Positions 28,156-40,519 of a stretch of DNA of 64,000 bases are shown here, in pieces. A program made the position numbers and the translations under genes. Origin of the DNA: Streptomyces agglomeratus (GTDB lineage: Bacteria > Actinomycetota > Actinomycetes > Streptomycetales > Streptomycetaceae); contig NZ_MEHJ01000001.1 in the NCBI RefSeq assembly GCF_001746415.1, positions 6,392,501-6,456,500 of the forward strand, in the 5' to 3' direction. How positions within the stretch are numbered: position 1 is the first letter of the stretch; each line of letters begins with the position of its first letter. Below the pieces are notes generated by a model that searched no databases, was not told the DNA's origin, and saw nothing but the letters and a program-made list of their open reading frames with translations.

Positions 28156-29306
28156 GCGTCACGGCAGCAAAGGGATTCACCGCGGCGGGCATCGCCGCGG
28201 GGATCAAGGACAGCGGCAACCCCGACCTGGCCCTCGTGGTCAACAACGGGCCCCGCCTGGCCGCCGCGGGCGTCTTCACCTCCAACCGCGTGAAGGCCGC
28301 GCCGGTCCTGTGGTCCGAGCAGGTCGTCAAGGGCGGCCGGATCTCCGCCGTCGTCCTCAACTCCGGTGGCGCCAACGCCTGTACGGGCCCCAAGGGCTTC
28401 CAGGACGCCCACGCCACCGCCGAGAAGGCGGCGGAGGTCCTCGAAGGCCACAGCGCCGGTGAGATCGCCATCGCCTCCACAGGCCTCATCGGCATCACGC
28501 TCCCCATGGACAAGCTCCTCCCCGGCATCGAGAAGGCCGCCGGCGAACTCTCCGAGCACGGCGGCGAGAAGGCCGCGATCGCCATCAAGACCACCGACAC
28601 CGTCCACAAGACGGCCGTCGCGGGCGGCGACGGCTGGACCGTCGGCGGCATGGCCAAGGGCGCGGGCATGCTCGCCCCCGGCCTCGCCACCATGCTCGTC
28701 GTACTGACCACCGACGCCGACGTCGACGCGGACGTACTCGACACGGCACTGCGCGACGCCACCCGCCAGACCTTCGACCGCGTCGACTCCGACGGCTGCA
28801 TGTCGACGAACGACACCGTGCTGCTGCTCGCCTCGGGCGCGTCACAAGTGACCCCCGGATACGACGAGTTCGCCGCAGCCGTACGCACCGTCTGCGACGA
28901 CCTCGCCCGCCAGCTCATCGGCGACGCGGAGGGGGCGAGCAAGGACATCCGGATCGAGGTCGTCAACGCCGCCACCGAGGACGACGCCGTCGAGGTGGGC
29001 CGCTCCATCGCCCGTAACAACCTCCTCAAGTGCGCCATCCACGGGGAGGACCCCAACTGGGGCCGGGTGCTGTCCGCCATCGGCACCACACGGGCCGCCT
29101 TCGAGCCCGACGAGCTCAACGTCGCCATCAACGGCATCTGGGTGTGCAGGAACGGGTCGGTCGGTGACGACCGCGACCTGGTCGACATGCGCTACCGGGA
29201 GGTCAGGATCACCGCCGACCTCGCCGCGGGCAGCGAGTCGGCCGTCATCTGGGCCAACGACCTCACCGCCGACTACGTCCACGAGAACAGCGCGTACAGC
29301 TCATGA
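28152..29306 (+). CDS. argJ: Bifunctional ornithine acetyltransferase/N-acetylglutamate synthase
   Basis: 384 residues. Self-cleaving Ntn-type enzyme: the site [17 protein letters not shown] gives alpha and beta chains, with the Thr after Ala as nucleophile. Other signatures: [53 protein letters not shown]. Recycles the acetyl group from acetylornithine to glutamate. GTG start overlaps the small ORF; the end overlaps argB by ATGA. Confidence 0.97.
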
Positions 29307-30204
29307 GCACTCGTAAGCACACCGCACTGCCCAAGGCGCAGATCCTCGTCGAGGCGCTGCCCTGGCTCACCCGCCACCACGGCCGCACCGTCGTCATCAA
29401 GTTCGGCGGCAACGCCATGATCGACGAGGACCTGAAGGCCGCCTTCGCCCAGGACGTCGTCTTCCTGCGGCACGCCGGTCTCAAACCGGTCGTCGTGCAC
29501 GGCGGCGGCCCGCAGATCAGCGCGCAGCTCGACCGGCACGGTCTGGTCAGCGAGTTCAAGGCGGGACTGCGGGTCACTACGCCCGAAGCCATGGACGTCG
29601 TACGGATGGTCCTGGCCGGCCAGGTGCAGCGCGAGCTCGTCGGGCTGCTCAACCAGCACGGCCCGCTCGCCGTCGGCATGACCGGCGAGGACGCGCACAC
29701 CATCACCGCCACCCAGCATTACCCGCAGATCGACGGCGAGAGCGTCGACATCGGCCGGGTCGGCGAGATCACCGCGATCGACACCGGCGCCATCCAGGCC
29801 CTGCTCGACGACGGCCGCATCCCGGTCGTCTCGTCCATCGCCCGCAGCGCCGACGACCATCACGTCTTCAACGTGAACGCCGACACCGCCGCTGCCGCGC
29901 TCGCCGCCGCGCTTGGCGCCGAGACGCTGATGGTCCTCACCGACGTCGAAGGTCTCTACGAGGACTGGCCGAACAGCGACGAGGTGATCAGCCGGCTCAC
30001 CGCCCGGGAACTGGAGAAGCTGCTGCCCGAGCTCTCCAGCGGCATGGTCCCCAAGATGAAGGGCTGTCTGCACGCCGTACGCAACGGGGTCAACACCGCC
30101 CGCGTGATCGACGGCCGGGTGCAGCACTCGATCCTGCTGGAGATCTTCACGGACGAGGGCATCGGCACGATGGTCGTGCCCGACGAGCACGAGGGGGGAA
30201 CGAA

Positions 30205-30208
<4 letters not shown>
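29303..30208 (+). CDS. argB: Acetylglutamate kinase
   Basis: 301 residues of the amino-acid kinase fold: [13 protein letters not shown] phosphate-binding start, [34 protein letters not shown] and [18 protein letters not shown]. Phosphorylates N-acetylglutamate, generally the arginine-inhibited step; the C-terminal part is compatible with a hexameric arginine-sensitive form, not proven. ATGA overlaps on the argJ side, GTGA with argD. Confidence 0.97.
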
Positions 30209-31419
<1,211 letters not shown>

Positions 31420-31424
31420 CACAG

Positions 31425-31967
31425 ATGACCGAGGCGCAGGCGCAGGACAACGAGCACGGCGGCCAGGCGGTGCCGCAGACCCGCACTGCCAGGCACCGCC
31501 GGATCGTGGACATCCTGAACCGGCAGCCGGTGCGCTCGCAGAGCCAGCTCGCCAAGCTCCTCGCCGACGACGGGCTGAGCGTCACCCAGGCGACGCTCTC
31601 CCGGGACCTCGACGAACTGGGCGCGGTCAAGATCCGCAACACCGGCGGCGAGCTGATCTACGCCGTACCGAGCGAGGGCGGCTTCCGCACCCCGCACGCG
31701 CCGCTCGGCGAGTCCGCCAAGGAGGAGCGCATGCGACGCCTCTCCGGTGAACTGCTCATCTCCGCCGAGGCTTCGGCCAACCTCGTCGTCCTGCGTACGC
31801 CGCCGGGTGCCGCCCAGTTCCTCGCCTCGGCCATCGACCAGGCCGAGCTGAACGCCATCCTCGGCACGATCGCGGGCGACGACACGCTGCTCCTGATCAG
31901 CCGCGACCCGGCCGGCGGCCAGGCGCTGGCCGACCACCTGCTGCGGTTGGCCCAGAACGACCGCTAG
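31425..31967 (+). CDS. argR: Arginine repressor ArgR
   Basis: About 180 residues. N-terminal winged helix ([40 protein letters not shown]) and C-terminal oligomerisation/arginine-binding domain ([36 protein letters not shown] with the GTIAGDDT arginine-site motif). Represses arg genes when arginine is plentiful; candidate operators lie before argC and argG. Start: ATG 31425 sits ten bases after GGAG; the upstream ATG 31416 overlaps argD but is too close to that GGAG. Last gene of the operon. Confidence 0.96.
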   Translation: MTEAQAQDNEHGGQAVPQTRTARHRRIVDILNRQPVRSQSQLAKLLADDGLSVTQATLSRDLDELGAVKIRNTGGELIYAVPSEGGFRTPHAPLGESAKEERMRRLSGELLISAEASANLVVLRTPPGAAQFLASAIDQAELNAILGTIAGDDTLLLISRDPAGGQALADHLLRLAQNDR

Positions 31968-32000
31968 GAGTCCGAGGCTGCGTCAGCGGGCGCGGCCCTG

Positions 32001-32031
32001 CCGGTGGCAGCTAGGTCCTGGCTGCCACCGG
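32001..32031. terminator. Bidirectional terminator between argR and ndh, embedded in the ndh end
   Basis: CCGGTGGCAGC (32001-32011) pairs with GCTGCCACCGG (32021-32031), loop of 9 bases. It starts 34 bases after the argR stop. The distal arm and loop are also the last codons of the convergent ndh gene (encoding PVAART and stop at 32011-32013). Confidence 0.7.
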
Positions 32032-33369
32032 CCCCTTGTGTTCGCGGATCTGCTCCGGGGTGAGGTATACGGACGTGTTCTCGAAGTCCTGGAGCGTGCC
32101 GGCCCGGCGGGCCTGGAAGTCCGTACGGACGAAGTCGTCGCCGGCGACCGCGTTGAGCGTCCAGTTGGTCATCACGCGTGTCCTGGCGGTCATGGTGGGC
32201 AGAACCAGCAGGTGGTAGCCGCGGGCCACGGCCTGGGCGGGCAGGCCGTGCAGCTCCAGGCCGAGGGGCTTGGAGACCGCGTCCCGGCCGCCGAGGTCCA
32301 CCACCAGGCCCAGGTCCTTGTGGACGTACGGCTTCAGCGGCGTGCCGCGCAGCCGGGCGACGATGTTGTCGGCGAGGGTCCGGCCCTGGCGCTGGGCGTG
32401 CTGCGCGGTCGGCGGGCACAGGGCGTCGCCGCCCTTCGCCAGATCGGGGACGGCGGCCGCGTCGCCCGCGGCGAACAGGCCGTCGAAGCCGGGGACGGTC
32501 AGCCGGGGCGTGGCCGCGAGACGGCCGCGTACGGTCTCCGCTCCGAGCGTGGCGACCAGCGGGCTCGCTGAGACTCCGGCGGTCCAGATGAGGGTGTGCG
32601 ACGGCAGCGTACGGCCGTCGGTGAGCCTGACCGAGGTCGCGTCGACCGAGGCCACGGACGTGCCGAGGGAGAACTCGATGCCCCGGTAGCGCAGCATCGC
32701 CATGGCCTTCTCGCCCAGCTTCTCGCCCAGTTCGGGCAGCAGGCGCGGCGCCACGTCCAGCAGGTGCCACTTGATCTGCGCTCGGTCCAGACGCGGGTAG
32801 CGGCCGACCGCGGCGCTGGTCAGGCGTTGCAGACAGGCGGCGGTCTCGGTACCGGCGTAGCCGCCGCCGACCACCACGAACCGCAGCCTCGCCTCCCGCT
32901 CGGCGTCGTCCGTGGTGGCGGCGGCGAGGTCGAGCTGGGCGATGACGTGGTCGCGCACGTGCGCCGCCTCGGCCAGCGACTTCATACCGCGTCCGTGCTC
33001 CAGCAGCCCGGGGATGTCGAAGGTGCGCGTGGTGCTGCCGGCCGCGAGGACGAGCTGGTCGTACGGCTCCGTGACCACCTCTCCGGTGATCTTCCGGATG
33101 ACGCACACCTTCGCGCGGGCGTCGATGCCGATGGCTCCGCCCGGGCAGATCCGGGTGCGGCGCAGCCGGCGGCGCAGGGACACCGCGACGGACTGCGGGG
33201 TCAGTACGCCGGCCGCCACGTGCGGCAGCAGCGGCAGGTAGAGCTGGTAGTCGGACGGCGACACGAGGACCAGCTCGGCCTCGCGGGGGGACAGCTTGCG
33301 TTCCAGCCGCTGGAGGCACTCGACCCCGGCGAAACCCGCGCCGACCACGAGGATCTTCGGTCGCGTCAT
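32011..33369 (-). CDS. ndh: Type II NADH dehydrogenase (NDH-2)
   Basis: 452 residues. FAD-binding [19 protein letters not shown] at the N-terminus, second Rossmann motif [19 protein letters not shown] for [17 protein letters not shown] for FAD, and [17 protein letters not shown], the conserved AQxAxQ-type stretch near the quinone site. Peripheral membrane enzyme passing electrons from NADH to menaquinone without pumping. Start ATG 33369 (MTRPKILVV). The open frame continues upstream but GAGGAG lies before this ATG. Divergent from argG, 202 bases apart. Confidence 0.9.
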   Translation of the reverse strand: MTRPKILVVGAGFAGVECLQRLERKLSPREAELVLVSPSDYQLYLPLLPHVAAGVLTPQSVAVSLRRRLRRTRICPGGAIGIDARAKVCVIRKITGEVVTEPYDQLVLAAGSTTRTFDIPGLLEHGRGMKSLAEAAHVRDHVIAQLDLAAATTDDAEREARLRFVVVGGGYAGTETAACLQRLTSAAVGRYPRLDRAQIKWHLLDVAPRLLPELGEKLGEKAMAMLRYRGIEFSLGTSVASVDATSVRLTDGRTLPSHTLIWTAGVSASPLVATLGAETVRGRLAATPRLTVPGFDGLFAAGDAAAVPDLAKGGDALCPPTAQHAQRQGRTLADNIVARLRGTPLKPYVHKDLGLVVDLGGRDAVSKPLGLELHGLPAQAVARGYHLLVLPTMTARTRVMTNWTLNAVAGDDFVRTDFQARRAGTLQDFENTSVYLTPEQIREHKGPVAART

Positions 33370-33506
33370 AGATGTCCACTGCTCCTCGGGGCTCGCGACA
33401 GCTGCTTGTCCTCCCACCTTCGGCGTACGGACGGGGAGCCGCCCGCCGGCGAGGTGCATTCGGGGGGCCGCGCTCGCGGGGCGCTCAGGAGGCTTCGGGA
33501 GGCGCG

Positions 33507-33555
33507 TTGACGAAACATACGGTGGAGTGCATACTTATACCCATCACCGCATGCA
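33507..33555 (+). promoter_or_regulatory. argG: argG promoter with candidate ARG boxes
   Basis: -35 TTGACG (33507-33512), 17-base spacer, -10 CATACT (33530-33535). Over and after the -10 box lie GTGCATACTTATAC and CGCATGCATCG, resembling the TGCATA-type sites before argC. Shine-Dalgarno AAGGAG follows at 33560-33565. Confidence 0.6.
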
Positions 33556-33571
33556 TCGTAAGGAGAAACCC

Positions 33572-34765
33572 GTGACCGAGCGCGTCGTACTCGCCTACTC
33601 GGGCGGCCTGGACACCTCCGTCGCCATCGGCTGGATCGCCGAGGAGACGGGCGCCGAGGTCATCGCCGTTGCCGTGGACGTCGGCCAGGGCGGCGAGGAC
33701 CTGGACGTCATCCGCAAGCGCGCGCTCGCCTGCGGTGCCGTCGAGGCCGAGGTCGCGGACGCCAAGGACGAGTTCGCCGAGGAGTACTGCCTCCCGGCGA
33801 TCAAGGCCAACGCCCTCTACATGGACCGCTACCCGCTGGTCTCCGCGCTCTCGCGGCCGACCATCGTCAAGCACCTCGTCGCCGCCGCCAACAAGCACGG
33901 CGCCTCGATCGTCGCCCACGGCTGCACCGGCAAGGGCAACGACCAGGTCCGCTTCGAGGCCGGCATCTCCGCGCTCGGTCCCCACCTGAAGTGCATCGCC
34001 CCGGTCCGCGACTACGCGATGACCCGTGACAAGGCGATCGCCTTCTGCGAGGAGAAGAACCTCCCGATCGCGACCACCAAGAAGTCCCCGTACTCCATCG
34101 ACCAGAACGTCTTCGGGCGCGCCGTCGAGACGGGCTTCCTGGAAGACATCTGGAACGCCCCGATCGAGGACATCTACGAGTACACCTCGAACCCGGCGCT
34201 CCCGCGCGAGGCCGACGAGGTCGTCATCTCCTTCAAGGAGGGCGTCCCGGTCGCCATCGACGGCAAGCCCGTCACCGTCCTCCAGGCGATCCAGCAGCTC
34301 AACGAGCGCGCCGGCGCCCAGGGCATCGGCCGGATCGACATGGTCGAGGACCGGCTGGTCGGCATCAAGTCCCGCGAGGTGTACGAGGCCCCGGGCGCGA
34401 TCGCGCTGATCACCGCCCACCAGGAGCTGGAGAACGTCACGGTCGAGCGCGAGCTGGCCCGCTACAAGCGGCAGGTCGAGCAGCGCTGGGGCGAGATGGT
34501 GTACGACGGCCTGTGGTTCTCCCCGCTCAAGCGGGCGCTGGACGGTTTCATCAACGAGGCCAACCAGCACGTCACCGGCGACATCCGGATGACCCTGCAC
34601 GGCGGCCGCGCCGTCGTCACCGGCCGGAAGTCCGACGAGTCGCTGTACGACTTCAACCTGGCGACGTACGACTCGGGCGACACGTTCGACCAGTCCAAGG
34701 CGCAGGGCTTCATCGAGATCTTCGGCCTGTCGTCGAAGATCGCCGCCAAGCGTGACCTCGCGTAA
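33572..34765 (+). CDS. argG: Argininosuccinate synthase
   Basis: 397 residues. ATP-binding P-loop [19 protein letters not shown], then [31 protein letters not shown] and [17 protein letters not shown]. Joins citrulline and aspartate. Starts at GTG 33572 with AAGGAG seven bases ahead; upstream open frame is non-coding leader. Separated from argH by 85 bases holding a hairpin. Confidence 0.97.
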   Translation: MTERVVLAYSGGLDTSVAIGWIAEETGAEVIAVAVDVGQGGEDLDVIRKRALACGAVEAEVADAKDEFAEEYCLPAIKANALYMDRYPLVSALSRPTIVKHLVAAANKHGASIVAHGCTGKGNDQVRFEAGISALGPHLKCIAPVRDYAMTRDKAIAFCEEKNLPIATTKKSPYSIDQNVFGRAVETGFLEDIWNAPIEDIYEYTSNPALPREADEVVISFKEGVPVAIDGKPVTVLQAIQQLNERAGAQGIGRIDMVEDRLVGIKSREVYEAPGAIALITAHQELENVTVERELARYKRQVEQRWGEMVYDGLWFSPLKRALDGFINEANQHVTGDIRMTLHGGRAVVTGRKSDESLYDFNLATYDSGDTFDQSKAQGFIEIFGLSSKIAAKRDLA

Positions 34766-34784
34766 TCAAGACTCGTTCGACAGG

Positions 34785-34817
34785 CCGCCTCCCGACCCTC
34801 CAGGGGTGGGGAGGCGG
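34785..34817 (+). terminator. Stem-loop between argG and argH
   Basis: CCGCCTCCC (34785-34793) pairs with GGGAGGCGG (34809-34817), loop of 15 bases that also contains CCTC/GGGG. Could end the argG transcript or attenuate into argH, whose GTG follows 34 bases on. Confidence 0.45.
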
Positions 34818-34838
34818 TCGCACATCCCCACCCCTTGA

Positions 34839-36278
<1,440 letters not shown>

Positions 36279-36290
36279 ACCTCGCGGTCC

Positions 36291-36323
36291 GGTTGAGTAC
36301 GGTAGTGAGCGACCGTACTCGAC
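36291..36323. promoter_or_regulatory. Inverted repeat between argH and the aldo/keto reductase gene
   Basis: GAGTACGGT (36295-36303) and ACCGTACTC (36312-36320) form a perfect 9-bp repeat, extended to GGT/ACC across one mismatch. It begins 13 bases after the argH stop and ends 22 before the next ATG: terminator of argH or operator of the reductase gene. Confidence 0.45.
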
Positions 36324-36344
36324 CGACCCTGCGGGGAGGCCCCG

Positions 36345-37316
36345 ATGCCCTTTGCCCGGCTGGCTGCGGCTACCACTGCCACCGCCCACTTCGGACTCGG
36401 CCTCGCGGCCGTCGGCCGTCCGGCGTACATCACGCCCGGCCGGGACCGTGATCTGCCTGCCGGCCGCACCCCGGACGCCCTGCGCGAGTGCGCCCACGAA
36501 CTGCTGGACGCCGCCTACGCGCAGGGCGTGCGCTACCTGGACGTCGCGCGTTCGTACGGCCGTGCGGAGGAGTTCCTCGGGGAGTGGCTGCGCGCCAGGC
36601 CCGAGGTCCAGGACGTGGTGATCGGCAGCAAGTGGGGCTACACGTACACCGCCGACTGGCGTACGGACGCCGACGTCCACGAGGTCAAGGACCACAGCTT
36701 GGCGGCCTTCGAACGGCAGTACGCCGAGACCGCCGCCCTGCTGGGCGACCGCCTCGACCTGTACCAGATCCACTCGGTCACCCCCGACAGCCCGGCGCTC
36801 ACAGACCCGGCGCTGCACGCCCGGCTGGCGGAGCTGGCCGCCGGTGGCGTCACCGTCGGCATCTCCACGAGCGGTCCCGGCCAGGCCGAAGCCATCCGGT
36901 CGGCGCTCGCCGTGACGGTCGACGGCGAGCCGCTGTTCCGTACGGTCCAGGCGACGTACAACCTGCTGGAGACCTCGGCGGGGCCGGCGCTGGCCGAGGC
37001 TCACGAGGCGGGCCTCACCGTGATCGTGAAAGAGGCCCTGGCGAACGGCAGGCTCGCCGGACCCGCCGCCCCGGCCGCGCTGCGCGCCGTAGCCGGGGAG
37101 ACCGGCTTCTCGTGCGACGCCGTCGCCATGGCGGTGATCCTGCGGCTGCCCTGGGCGGGCGTCGTCCTGTCCGGCGCGGCGACCGCGGTCCAGCTGGTCT
37201 CCAACGTGCACGCCGCGGTGGTGGACCTGGACGACAGTCACATGGCCCGTCTGGCGGAGTCGGTGGAGGAGCCGGGGGCGTACTGGAAGCACCGCTCGGA
37301 ACTGCCCTGGAGCTGA
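36345..37316 (+). CDS. Aldo/keto reductase
   Basis: 323 residues, TIM-barrel NADPH oxidoreductase. Catalytic-tetrad elements YLDVARSYGRAEEFLGEWL (Asp, Tyr) and VVIGSKWGYTY (Lys), then LDLYQIHSVTPDSP (His). The C-terminal KEALANGRLAG and VLSGAATAVQLVSN complete the cofactor site. Substrate unknown. Ends 53 bases before the tetR gene. Confidence 0.85.
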   Translation: MPFARLAAATTATAHFGLGLAAVGRPAYITPGRDRDLPAGRTPDALRECAHELLDAAYAQGVRYLDVARSYGRAEEFLGEWLRARPEVQDVVIGSKWGYTYTADWRTDADVHEVKDHSLAAFERQYAETAALLGDRLDLYQIHSVTPDSPALTDPALHARLAELAAGGVTVGISTSGPGQAEAIRSALAVTVDGEPLFRTVQATYNLLETSAGPALAEAHEAGLTVIVKEALANGRLAGPAAPAALRAVAGETGFSCDAVAMAVILRLPWAGVVLSGAATAVQLVSNVHAAVVDLDDSHMARLAESVEEPGAYWKHRSELPWS

Positions 37317-37333
37317 GCCGTTACCCGGTGCGC

Positions 37334-37363
37334 GAGACATTAATGTCTCATTCGGGTTATTGT
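37334..37363 (+). promoter_or_regulatory. TetR operator and leaderless promoter
   Basis: Perfect 16-bp palindrome GAGACATTAATGTCTC at 37334-37349. Its left part supplies a possible -35 GAGACA; an 18-base spacer leads to -10 TATTGT (37358-37363), six bases before ATG 37370, where a further TGTCTCA half-site lies. Repressor binding would cover the promoter. Confidence 0.6.
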
Positions 37364-37369
37364 TGTCTC

Positions 37370-37921
37370 ATGACTGTCGATCGCGAGCAGGTGCTCCGCA
37401 CCGCGGCCGCCCTCCTCTCCCGCAAGGCGACCGCGACCATGGACGAGGTCGCCAAGTCGGCCGGCATCGGCCGGGCCACCCTGCACCGCCACTTCGCCGG
37501 TCGCGAGGCCCTGGTCAAGGCCCTCGAAGGGCTCGGCATCCGTGAGTTCGAGGCGGCGCTCGACGCGGCCCGGCTGAACGAGGGAACCGCCGAGGAAGGG
37601 CTGCGCCGCCTGATCGCCGAGATCGAGCCCGCCGCCGGTCTGCTCGCCTTCCTCGTCACGGAGAACCAGCTCTTCGAAGGCGCACAGGTCCACGAGGGAT
37701 GGGGCCGTCTGGACGCCCGCGTCTCCGCTCATTTCCGGCGCGGCCAGCAGCAGGGCGAGTTCCGGATCGACCTCACTCCGGCCTGGCTGACCGAGGCGCT
37801 GTACGGGCTCATCGGCACCGGCGCGTGGGCCGTCCAGGACGGCCGGGTGGCGGCGAAGGACTTCCAGTACATGATCGTCGAGTTGCTGCTCGGCGGAGCA
37901 CGTCGGAACGTGGAGCAATGA
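37370..37921 (+). CDS. TetR family repressor of an efflux pump
   Basis: 183 residues. N-terminal helix-turn-helix TMDEVAKSAGIGRATLHRHFAGREAL; C-terminal ligand-binding helices. Leaderless start at ATG 37370. Its stop overlaps the MFS transporter start (ATGA). By analogy with TetR/QacR systems it likely represses itself and the pump through the palindrome just upstream and responds to a pump substrate. Confidence 0.88.
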   Translation: MTVDREQVLRTAAALLSRKATATMDEVAKSAGIGRATLHRHFAGREALVKALEGLGIREFEAALDAARLNEGTAEEGLRRLIAEIEPAAGLLAFLVTENQLFEGAQVHEGWGRLDARVSAHFRRGQQQGEFRIDLTPAWLTEALYGLIGTGAWAVQDGRVAAKDFQYMIVELLLGGARRNVEQ

Positions 37922-39468
37922 CCAGTAGCGGCCGGCACCAGATGGCGCGGAGCGCCGTCCACCATCCCGGCCGCTGGCTCGCGCTCGGCGTGCTCGTGCT
38001 CGCCGTGCTGCTCGTCGCCGTCGACGCGACCGTACTCGGCCTCGCGACGCCCTTCCTCAGCGAGGACCTCCAGCCCTCCGGCACCCAACTGCTGTGGATC
38101 GGTGACGTCTACTCGTTCGTCATCGCCGGCCTGCTCGTCTCGATGGGCAGCCTCGGCGACCGGATCGGGCGCAAGAAGCTGCTGCTGTGCGGCGCCGTCG
38201 CGTTCGGCGCCGTCTCGGTGCTCAACGCGTACGCCAGCAGCCCCGAGATGATGATCCTCGCCCGCGCGCTGCTCGGCGTGGCAGGCGCGACGCTGATGCC
38301 CTCCACGCTCGCGCTCATCCGCAACATCTTCCACGACGCCGAGGAACGCAGCTTCGCCATCGGCATCTGGGGCGCCGCCGCCTCGGCCGGCGCGGCCGTC
38401 GGCCCGGTGGTGGGCGGCTTCCTCCTGGAGAACTTCTGGTGGGGCTCGGTCTTCCTCATCAACGTGCCCGTGATGCTGGTCCTGGTCCTCGTCGGCATCA
38501 AACTGCTGCCCGAGTCCAAGGACCCGGCGCCCGGCCCCTGGGACCTGCTCAGCGTCGGGCTCTCACTCGTCGGCATGGTCGGCTTCGTGTACGCCGTCAA
38601 AGAGGCGGCGGCACACGGCCTCGCCTGGGGGACCGGGCTCACCGGGCTGGCCGGACTGGCGGCGCTCTTCTGGTTCGTACGGCGCCAGCTCACCCTCCCC
38701 TCGCCGCTGCTGGACATGCGGCTCTTCCACCACCGGGGGTTCTCGGGCGCGGTCCTCGCCGACCTGCTGACCATCCTCGGCCTGTCCGGCCTGGTCTTCT
38801 TCCTCTCGCAGTTCCTGCAACTCGTCCAGGAGCGCTCCCCCCTGGAATCGGGCCTCATCGAGCTGCCCGCAGCGGCCGGCGCGGTGGCCGCCGGTCTGGC
38901 GGCCGGCTACGTAGCGCGCAGGGTCTCGGTCCGCAGCGCGGTGACCAGCGGCCTGGTGGCGCTCGGACTCGGTCTGTTGACCTGCACCATCGTCACGGCG
39001 GACACCGACGTGCCGCTGCTCGTCGCGGCCATGGTCGTCGGCGGCATCGGGGCGGGACTGGCCTTCACCGTGACGGCGGACGTCATCCTCTCCAGCGTCC
39101 CCAAAGAGCAGGCGGGAGCCGCCTCGGCCGTCTCCGAGACGGCGTACGAACTGGGCGCGGCGCTCGGCATCGCGCTGCTCGGCTCGATCGTGACCGCCAT
39201 CTACCGCAGCTTCACGGTGCCCCCGGACACCCCCGCCGAGGTGGCCGACGCCGCGCACGACTCCCTCGGCGGAGCCGTGGAGGCGGCGGAGTCCCTCCCG
39301 GCCGACCAGGCCGCCGCGCTCATCTCGGCGGCGCAGGACGCGTTCACGGACGGCTTCCAGGCGGGGGCGTGGGTGGGGTCGGTGGTGCTGTTCGCGACAG
39401 CGGTCGCGGCGTGGTTCATGCTGCGCGGCCAGAAGCTGGCGAAGGGCATCGTCGACGACATCGAGTGA
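37918..39468 (+). CDS. MFS drug transporter, DHA2 (14-helix) family
   Basis: 516 residues. Motif A GSLGDRIGRKKLLL between helices 2 and 3, motif C-like GAAASAGAAVGPVVGGFLLE, motif D1-like VLLVAVDATVLGLATP; about 14 helices by eye. Resembles SmvA/QacA multidrug exporters. A loop between the last helices (VPPDTPAEVADAAHDSLGG) is normal for this group. Coupled to the tetR gene. Confidence 0.9.
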   Translation: MTSSGRHQMARSAVHHPGRWLALGVLVLAVLLVAVDATVLGLATPFLSEDLQPSGTQLLWIGDVYSFVIAGLLVSMGSLGDRIGRKKLLLCGAVAFGAVSVLNAYASSPEMMILARALLGVAGATLMPSTLALIRNIFHDAEERSFAIGIWGAAASAGAAVGPVVGGFLLENFWWGSVFLINVPVMLVLVLVGIKLLPESKDPAPGPWDLLSVGLSLVGMVGFVYAVKEAAAHGLAWGTGLTGLAGLAALFWFVRRQLTLPSPLLDMRLFHHRGFSGAVLADLLTILGLSGLVFFLSQFLQLVQERSPLESGLIELPAAAGAVAAGLAAGYVARRVSVRSAVTSGLVALGLGLLTCTIVTADTDVPLLVAAMVVGGIGAGLAFTVTADVILSSVPKEQAGAASAVSETAYELGAALGIALLGSIVTAIYRSFTVPPDTPAEVADAAHDSLGGAVEAAESLPADQAAALISAAQDAFTDGFQAGAWVGSVVLFATAVAAWFMLRGQKLAKGIVDDIE

Positions 39469-39520
39469 GGCGTGCGGTGCCCGAGGCAGCCGCGAAGGCG
39501 GCGCGGGCGGCGCGCGGAAA

Positions 39521-39552
39521 GGGGCCGGGGCACCCGTCGGTGCCCCGGCCCC
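39521..39552. terminator. Bidirectional terminator between MFS and plsC genes
   Basis: Perfect 14-bp stem GGGGCCGGGGCACC/GGTGCCCCGGCCCC (39521-39534, 39539-39552) with a 4-base CGTC loop between convergent genes. Confidence 0.75.
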
Positions 39553-39587
39553 CGGCCGTACGGTGACGCCGCCTCGGGCGGCTCCGC

Positions 39588-40259
39588 TCAGGCGGCCTTC
39601 GCCTTGGTGGCGTACATGTCGACGTACTCCTGGCCGGACAGCCGCATGACCTCGGCCATCACCGAGTCCGTCACCGCGCGCAGCACGTAGCGGTCGCGGT
39701 CCATGCCCTCGTAGCGCGAGAACTCCATCGGCTCACCGAAGCGCACCGTCACCTTGCCGGGACGCGGCAGGCCCGCGCCGCCCGGCTGGAGCTTGTCCGT
39801 ACCGATCATCGCGAACGGCACCACCGGCGCGCCGGTCATCAGGGTGAGGCGGGCGATGCCCGTCCGGCCCCGGTAGAGGCGGCCGTCGGGGGAGCGGGTG
39901 CCCTCCGGGTAGATCGAGAAGATCTTGCCCTCCTCGAGCACCCGGCGGCCCGTCATCAGCGCCGCGACACCGCCGCGGCCACCGTCCCGGTCCACCGGGA
40001 TCATGCCGCAGCTGGTGAAGAACCAGGCCATCAGCCGGCCCTTCAGCCCCTTGCCGGTGACGTACTCGTCCTTGCCGATGTAGTACACCTGCCGGTCGCA
40101 GCAGATCGGCATGATCATCGAGTCGATGAACGTCAGATGGTTGCCCGCCAGGATGACCGGACCGGTCCCGGGAATGTTCTGGGCGCCCTCCACCTGTGGG
40201 CGGAACATCAGGCGCAGGATCGGTCCGAGCACTGCCTTGATGAGCGCGAGACGGGACAA
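39588..40259 (-). CDS. 1-acyl-sn-glycerol-3-phosphate acyltransferase (PlsC-like)
   Basis: 223 residues. Catalytic HX4D motif in AGNHLTFIDSMIM, substrate motif YPEGTRSPDGRLYRGRTG (EGTR) and APVVPFAMIGTDKL. Membrane-associated enzyme of phospholipid synthesis. Start MSRLALIKAVLGPILR at 40259. Divergent from the glycerophosphodiesterase gene; both act on glycerolipids. Confidence 0.9.
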   Translation of the reverse strand: MSRLALIKAVLGPILRLMFRPQVEGAQNIPGTGPVILAGNHLTFIDSMIMPICCDRQVYYIGKDEYVTGKGLKGRLMAWFFTSCGMIPVDRDGGRGGVAALMTGRRVLEEGKIFSIYPEGTRSPDGRLYRGRTGIARLTLMTGAPVVPFAMIGTDKLQPGGAGLPRPGKVTVRFGEPMEFSRYEGMDRDRYVLRAVTDSVMAEVMRLSGQEYVDMYATKAKAA

Positions 40260-40434
40260 CGGTTCCTCCGGTGTCGTGGCCGGGTGAGGCTGTCGGCCTG
40301 TTCTGGATGAAGTCTGTGCAGGTGAGGACGATACTCGCCGTGTCCGCCCGACCGCACATCGGGTTCATCACATCGATACGCAGTGTTGACGTGTGTTTCC
40401 GGTCCGTTCCGTCCACAGTCTCGTCCGCGTAAGA

Positions 40435-40448
40435 CGTAGGCGCCTACG
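40435..40448. promoter_or_regulatory. 14-bp palindrome upstream of the glycerophosphodiesterase gene
   Basis: CGTAGGCGCCTACG is perfectly symmetric and overlaps a TACGAT -10-like box (40445-40450). No clear -35. Possible operator in the plsC/glpQ divergent region, for example of a phosphate or lipid regulator; the PHO-box direct-repeat form is not evident. Confidence 0.35.
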
Positions 40449-40519
40449 ATCGGGCCCTTCATTCTTGGCAGGTGCGGGACATTCGCGGGACATCTGCGGG
40501 AACTGACGGAGGAGCGTTC

